Assembly: GCA_940337035.1 (NCBI GenBank)
Contig: CALNHX010003568.1
Coordinates: 1-64,000, forward strand
Source: Agriotes lineatus
Taxonomy: Eukaryota > Arthropoda > Insecta > Coleoptera > Elateridae
DNA: 64,000 bases
Reading direction: 5' to 3'
Of this stretch, positions 27,201 through 33,200 are shown piece by piece. Position numbers and translations under genes: made by a program. The notes beneath the pieces are model-generated. The model had not been told where the DNA came from and did no database searches. It was given only the letters and a program-made list of their open reading frames with translations. Within the stretch, counting starts at the first letter, position 1; every line of letters starts with the position of its first letter.

Positions 27201-30200
27201 AAATGTATAGAAGAGTTTATCACGACTTACGAGAAACAATGAGAGTATTTTTTCAACAAGTAACCTTTCTCATCAATAAATAGTTAGACGAGTTTATCAC
27301 AGCTTACGAGAGACAGGAAGAATAAATTTGAAAACAATGGGATTAAAAAAGGCAACTCTGTATAGAGTTGAAGAAAATTGAACGACTAGTACAAGAAGAA
27401 ACGAAAAATACCAAACCATATTTCTCATCAATAATTGTATAGAAGAATTTATCACGACTTACGAGGAACAATTAGAGTAAATTTTAGAACGCCAGAGTTA
27501 GAAAAATCAATTCTGAATAGAGTTGAAGACTATCGAACAACCAGTACAAGGATAATTAAAAAAGACAAAGTAATGTTTCTCATCAAAAAATATTTAGACG
27601 TGTTTATCACGGCTTACGAGAGACAGGAAGAATGAATTTGGCAACAATGGAATTAAAAGACGCAATTCTGTATAGAGTTGAAGAAAATACAACGAATAGT
27701 ACAAGAATAAATGAAAAATACAAAGCCTTTTTTCTCGTCAACAAATGTTTAGAAATGTTTATCAAGATCTACGAGAAACAGGAAGAGTAACTCTTAGATC
27801 AGCTGAATTAGAAACAGAATAGAGTTGAAGAAAATTCTTCAACTAGTAGAAGAAAAGGTTTTTGTAGATGAGGTTATTCCAAGAAACTTCGGTCGTTTAA
27901 GAATATTGAAAATACTTTCGACCTATAATCCAGGCTCCAAGGATCTTTGAACGTATACGAGACTGTGATTTTATTAAAAATTATGCAGTTCCGACCATAT
28001 TTATAAAACATTTTGATTTCCGTTTGACCCAAAAACATACTAGCAGGGTATTGTGTAACGAGATGAACGCCTTATATATGATAATAATTGTGATAACTAA
28101 ATGGTGTCGTATGAACTCGGGTACCTTCTCCAAATCTATCAACGCAATATAAGGTTAGAAACTTTTACCTGTTAGTTGTTTATAATTGTGGTGCCACGAA
28201 TAAGTTGTTTACCTATGATAGCGTTTGCGATTTATTCAACCATTTTGTCATTACGCTTTCAAAATTTTTGGATTTGGCGCCTTCCAGCCAGTGGCGTGCG
28301 GTGCACGCCTTCTGGCAACAGCCCTGCGCATTTCCATTGGCAGCGGCAGACGCTGTTTGCACTTGTATTTTACTGTTATGACAGTTTTCTCGGACTGCAT
28401 CACTATGATTAATACCTCTTAGCGAACAATAGCATTATACCCCGCAATTTAAAACTATTTAACGCCGATTATGTTTACGTTTGAGCGAGTTGGGCAGAAA
28501 TATTGCATAGCGGTATCGGCATCTGACATTATCGCCGAGTTATTTATTGAAAACACATTTTGTTGCTTTGTGTTGTCGCCGTACGTGACTTTCAACTTCC
28601 AGTGTGTTGCGCTCGCGCGCTTGCAAAACGGCACATCTTGAGCATGACTTGTGCATATATTAAGGTCAACATGACGGAGTAGTAATAAAGTAACTTTGTG
28701 GAGCTACGGCGCTCAGTGCTTGCACGAAATATTAATCTTGAGCAATTCGCATTGTGATTTGTTTGGGGGCGTTGGGAAAAAAATAATAGAGGAAGCATCT
28801 AGCAAGTATTTAACTGATCGGAACTGAGAAAGAATACGAATTCATCCAAAATTTTCAAAGCACGCGCTAAAGTACAATACAGTGCCCACGCACGGAAACT
28901 GAAGTTGTTTTAGCTCTTTTTCGTAACTTAAAAGCAACAGTCCATGGAGTTCTTAACGCCCCTGATGTCAATAGCGCTATTTTCAAATATTTTGTTTAAA
29001 TACTATAGTTGTTCTAGTGTTCTATTGTCAATAATATTTTCAAATTTACTTAATTATTACACTGTCCCCAATTACGGGCAAGCGCACCAGCATGCTAAAA
29101 ACAGTTCCCTCCAAGTCAAAAGAACAAGCTTACACAAACGCACATTAAAAGGATTTCATTCATGTTACAAAATTTTTCCATATCGTTTCATAAAAGTTTA
29201 AGCCAATGCAGAAGAAACAAGTCCAAAAAACACTGAAAATTTCTCTTTGACCCCAGTAACCAACTGAGTCGAGCAGGCAGCCGATTTCGTGCGAGCTTAA
29301 TAAAACCACTAATACCGTATAATTTAGTCTTTGCACGATCTCCGAATAGCAGTCAATGATTGCGTACTGTGGTAGGAGATCCTGCGTAAAAATCCGAAAT
29401 CTGCCTATGACAAGCCTCTGCAGCAGGGCCCCAGCTGAAAGGCGCTCCTGGGTGCCCCCTGGCGGCGGCGAAGCACCATCTGTGCGACTGCATAATTGGC
29501 AGTTGCAGACGCATTCAAAATAATACGGTAGTAGGTGCAATTAATTCGAGTCGGTCAGCTTAATGAAAGCTTACTTCATTTTGCTTGACTTAAATGCGGT
29601 TCGGGTTATTTATTAAGAGATGTAATTAATTTGAGCCGTAATTCGAGTTAATGGCACCCTGGGTGTTTGCCTTTTACTAAGTTTTATTTGCCAGCCGGTC
29701 TTCTCCGCGGCTGTTATGTAACCAGCGCTTTCCAGTCCCGTTTCGCTTTAAGAAGAACAATACGGATCATAATAATCACAAGGCGAGGTTCAGCAAACGC
29801 TGCTTCGCCACCCAACCTTGGAAGAAATCGATTTTTATCAAATAATGGATTAATGGATTTATTTCTACCTAATATTGAATATAAATTGACATATTTGAGT
29901 GTTAGAGATTTTAATTTTTAAAGAATGAGCTCTGGTGATTTCTAACAAGCCAAGAGAACATTATCTTTCTTGAATGACATATATTTAAGTTGTAAGAAGC
30001 TGCAGTGATAGATAGTATATAGTACTGGACCGCAGATAGAGCCCTGGGGCACACCTAAGTTCAATCACAAGGAGAGGTTTGACGCTGATCAAGTTTGACA
30101 AATTACATTCGATTATTGCAACAATTTTCAAGAGAAAGTTATCTTTCTTGAACCGTAAATATATTTAAGTAATAGCAAGCTGCATTGAAAGTACATGGTA

Positions 30201-33200
30201 ATGTGCCTAACGTAGAGCCCTGGAAAGCTTCCAACTTCAACCGCAAGGAGAGAATTGATGCTGACCAACTTTAATAATTTGCGTTCTATTATTGACATAA
30301 TTTTTAAGAGAATGTCATATTCCTTGAATGACAAGTATATTTAAATATTTGGAAGCTTTGCTAATTGTGTATAGTAATGGACATAACTTAGAATCTTGGA
30401 AAATCCTGACTTCAACCACAAGAAGAGCAGTGGCGCCGATCAAGTCTAATAATTTGCTTTCTACTACTGTCATAATCGTTAAGATGACATTGTCTTCCTT
30501 GATGATAAATACAGCCAAGTAGTAGGTAGTTGCAATGATTGAATATAGCAATGAACCTAACGTAGAGCTCTGGGAAGCTTCTAACTTCAACCACAAGCAT
30601 ATGATCGACGCTGATAAAGTTTAAACAAGACGAATTGCCCAATTGATAAAAAGACTATGACAAGAAGAAATGCCGAACGCCTGGAGAACGGCAGTGTCCC
30701 ACTCATAATAAGAGAAAGTAAACTGTACAAAGTCGTAAAGGAACTAAAAATGTCAGGGAAGTTAACCAATCTAACCAAATGACACTACAGGAAATAACTA
30801 GCAAAATGACAATGGAAAGGAACTTATCTGGGAATTTTGAGATGATGGGAAAATTACAGCAGGGGAATTTCCTATTGACACCCTGTTTAACTTGAAGCAA
30901 TAATCAGGAAAAGCGACATTAAAGAAATGAACTTAATTACCAACAACAGACAACAGTGAAACAGTGTACAGCCTATACCGATGACATTGTGTTAATAACA
31001 AGAAGAAAGAGCGGTCCGGAAATAATGTTGAAGAAAATAGAGAGCAAGGCAAGATAGTATAGCCTGTTGATCAATGAAAGGTAAGTCAAAATATATGGAA
31101 ATAAAAGCAAAGCGCAAAGGCGGTAGTAAATATACAAGGAATATGACTTCGATAAAGTAATACAAATTGAGTATTTAGGAGTGAATAGAAGATCAGGAAT
31201 GAAGGAGGACAAACCGAGAGAGATCAATGAATTATACGAGAAACCAAATATCTCATAAACTGCAAAAGCACAGAGATAAAAATGGTTGTAGACGTTGCAA
31301 CAATGCTTGATAATAGACTGGCTAAGGTGTTTATGGCAGAAGCAGGAGAGAAAAAATGAAGAGAAAGAGCGAAAAGAAGATCGCTGGCAGCAGTTAGGGA
31401 AGATTTGCAGATTTTGTATGTAGATGAGTGGCAAGAGAAAGCCAGGAACAGAACAAAATGAAGGAAGATACAAGACCTGTAGAGCTGTATTATAAACTAG
31501 AGTTCTGCACCCAAATTGGGCGCGAAATAATTCATTTAATGCAATTTGTACAAGAGTGATCCATTTTGTGAGTCGAGTTAATTTTGAGGTTAGAAAATTC
31601 ACATTAAAAAAAGTCACCTATAAAATTTTTTAAACCCTACTATAGTGGCTTACTTGCGTCGCCCTGAGTCGATTGACACCAAAATCAGCCAATTCGGCCC
31701 ACGGGTTCGCTCTCAAAGTGGCATCAAGCAAGCAAGCAAGCAAGCACGCAATGAAAATTATTATGTCGGATAATAATGTTCCTCTAAAAATTTCCAACTT
31801 TAACTACAAAGATTTGTTAATCCTTCAGAGACCTCAAGATCCATAAAACATAAGCACCAACACCTCTAATCCTGGAATCCTAAAGATAATACTTTTTGGC
31901 ATTAAGGGATTTATGTCTCTTCTCGTTCGTTGCTTGATCGTTGAAGCGTCATGTCATCTCCATGTTACAGTTGATTTATCATTTTACTTCTATGTAATCT
32001 ATTCTCTGTCTGTGGAACTGCTCCTTGGAGATTTAAGACGGTCTTTTTTTATTCGATTAGTTCATCTATTTGGCGATGTTCCTCTACAATGCTTCCCAGG
32101 AATTTCCCATTGTATGACTAAGCGTCAGAGATTCTGTACATCTTCTGGATATATGACCGAAGTAACTTAGAATGCTCTTTTCTACAATACTTGGTGATTG
32201 CTCCCTCACATTTAGCTCGTCTAATACAGATTCGTTTCATCTCCTGATAGTCGAGGGTATTCTTAGTACTGTTCTCCAAACGTATATTTCAAGGGCATTA
32301 ATTTTTCGTTAGTTGTTTTCTTTAATAGTTCAGGATTCAGATGCGTTATGAAGTTACCAGATTAATAAGAAACTGTCGGAGTCATATGTCAGACTAAGCA
32401 TGCTCTACTCAGTTTTGAACAATAAGTCACTCCTTACGATAAAACGTGGAAATCTTATATACAGTTAGATTATCACACATAATTTTACTTAAAATTGCAG
32501 CGTATGACCGCAACTTCAAAGAGCAACATGAAGAAACTGCAAATTTGCAAAACAAGGTGTTACACATCATAACCACGGCAGTTTGTAAGAGATTGCCAAA
32601 TACACAGAAAAGCAGATATATTCACAACATAGAATTTTATAATATTAACCAAAACATCTGAATAATAATTAAAAAGAACGTTAGCGGCAGATCTCATAAA
32701 TAATATAATCAATTAATATTAGTAATGACTTTAAAAACCAAATACATATTTACTAGAAATGTAATCAACATTGTGCCAGATGCATTGTGCGATCAATTCC
32801 TTAAATAGCAAACTTTAAATCTTAGTGATTATGGTGTCTAAACCGGTGAATGATATACATGATACAACAAACATTAATTAACTATGCCATAAATACCCAT
32901 AAATATAGTTAAATATGTACTAGATATCTGTATGCACAGTATACAGTAATGTGGAGCCATTAAGAGCACATTATCTTCTTTGGACAACAAATGTAGTAGG
33001 TAAGTAGGTATAGGTAGTTATCTTAACAGTACATAGCAAAGGACTTAATATAGAGCCCTGGAACACCCCTAACTTCATCACAAAAAGAGGGTTGGCGCTG
33101 ATCAAGTTTAACGAATTATCTTTTATTGTTTATAGTTATTAACGGCATAAGGCCGTTAGTAAGCACCTAACAAACAAGGATTAATTTGTGACCGATGCCG

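Noticed and set aside
30973..31617. 214-codon open frame on the minus strand
   Set aside because: It is antisense to a LINE remnant with YRDD and DEWQEKAR motifs. The + strand is A-rich, which removes stops from the minus strand.
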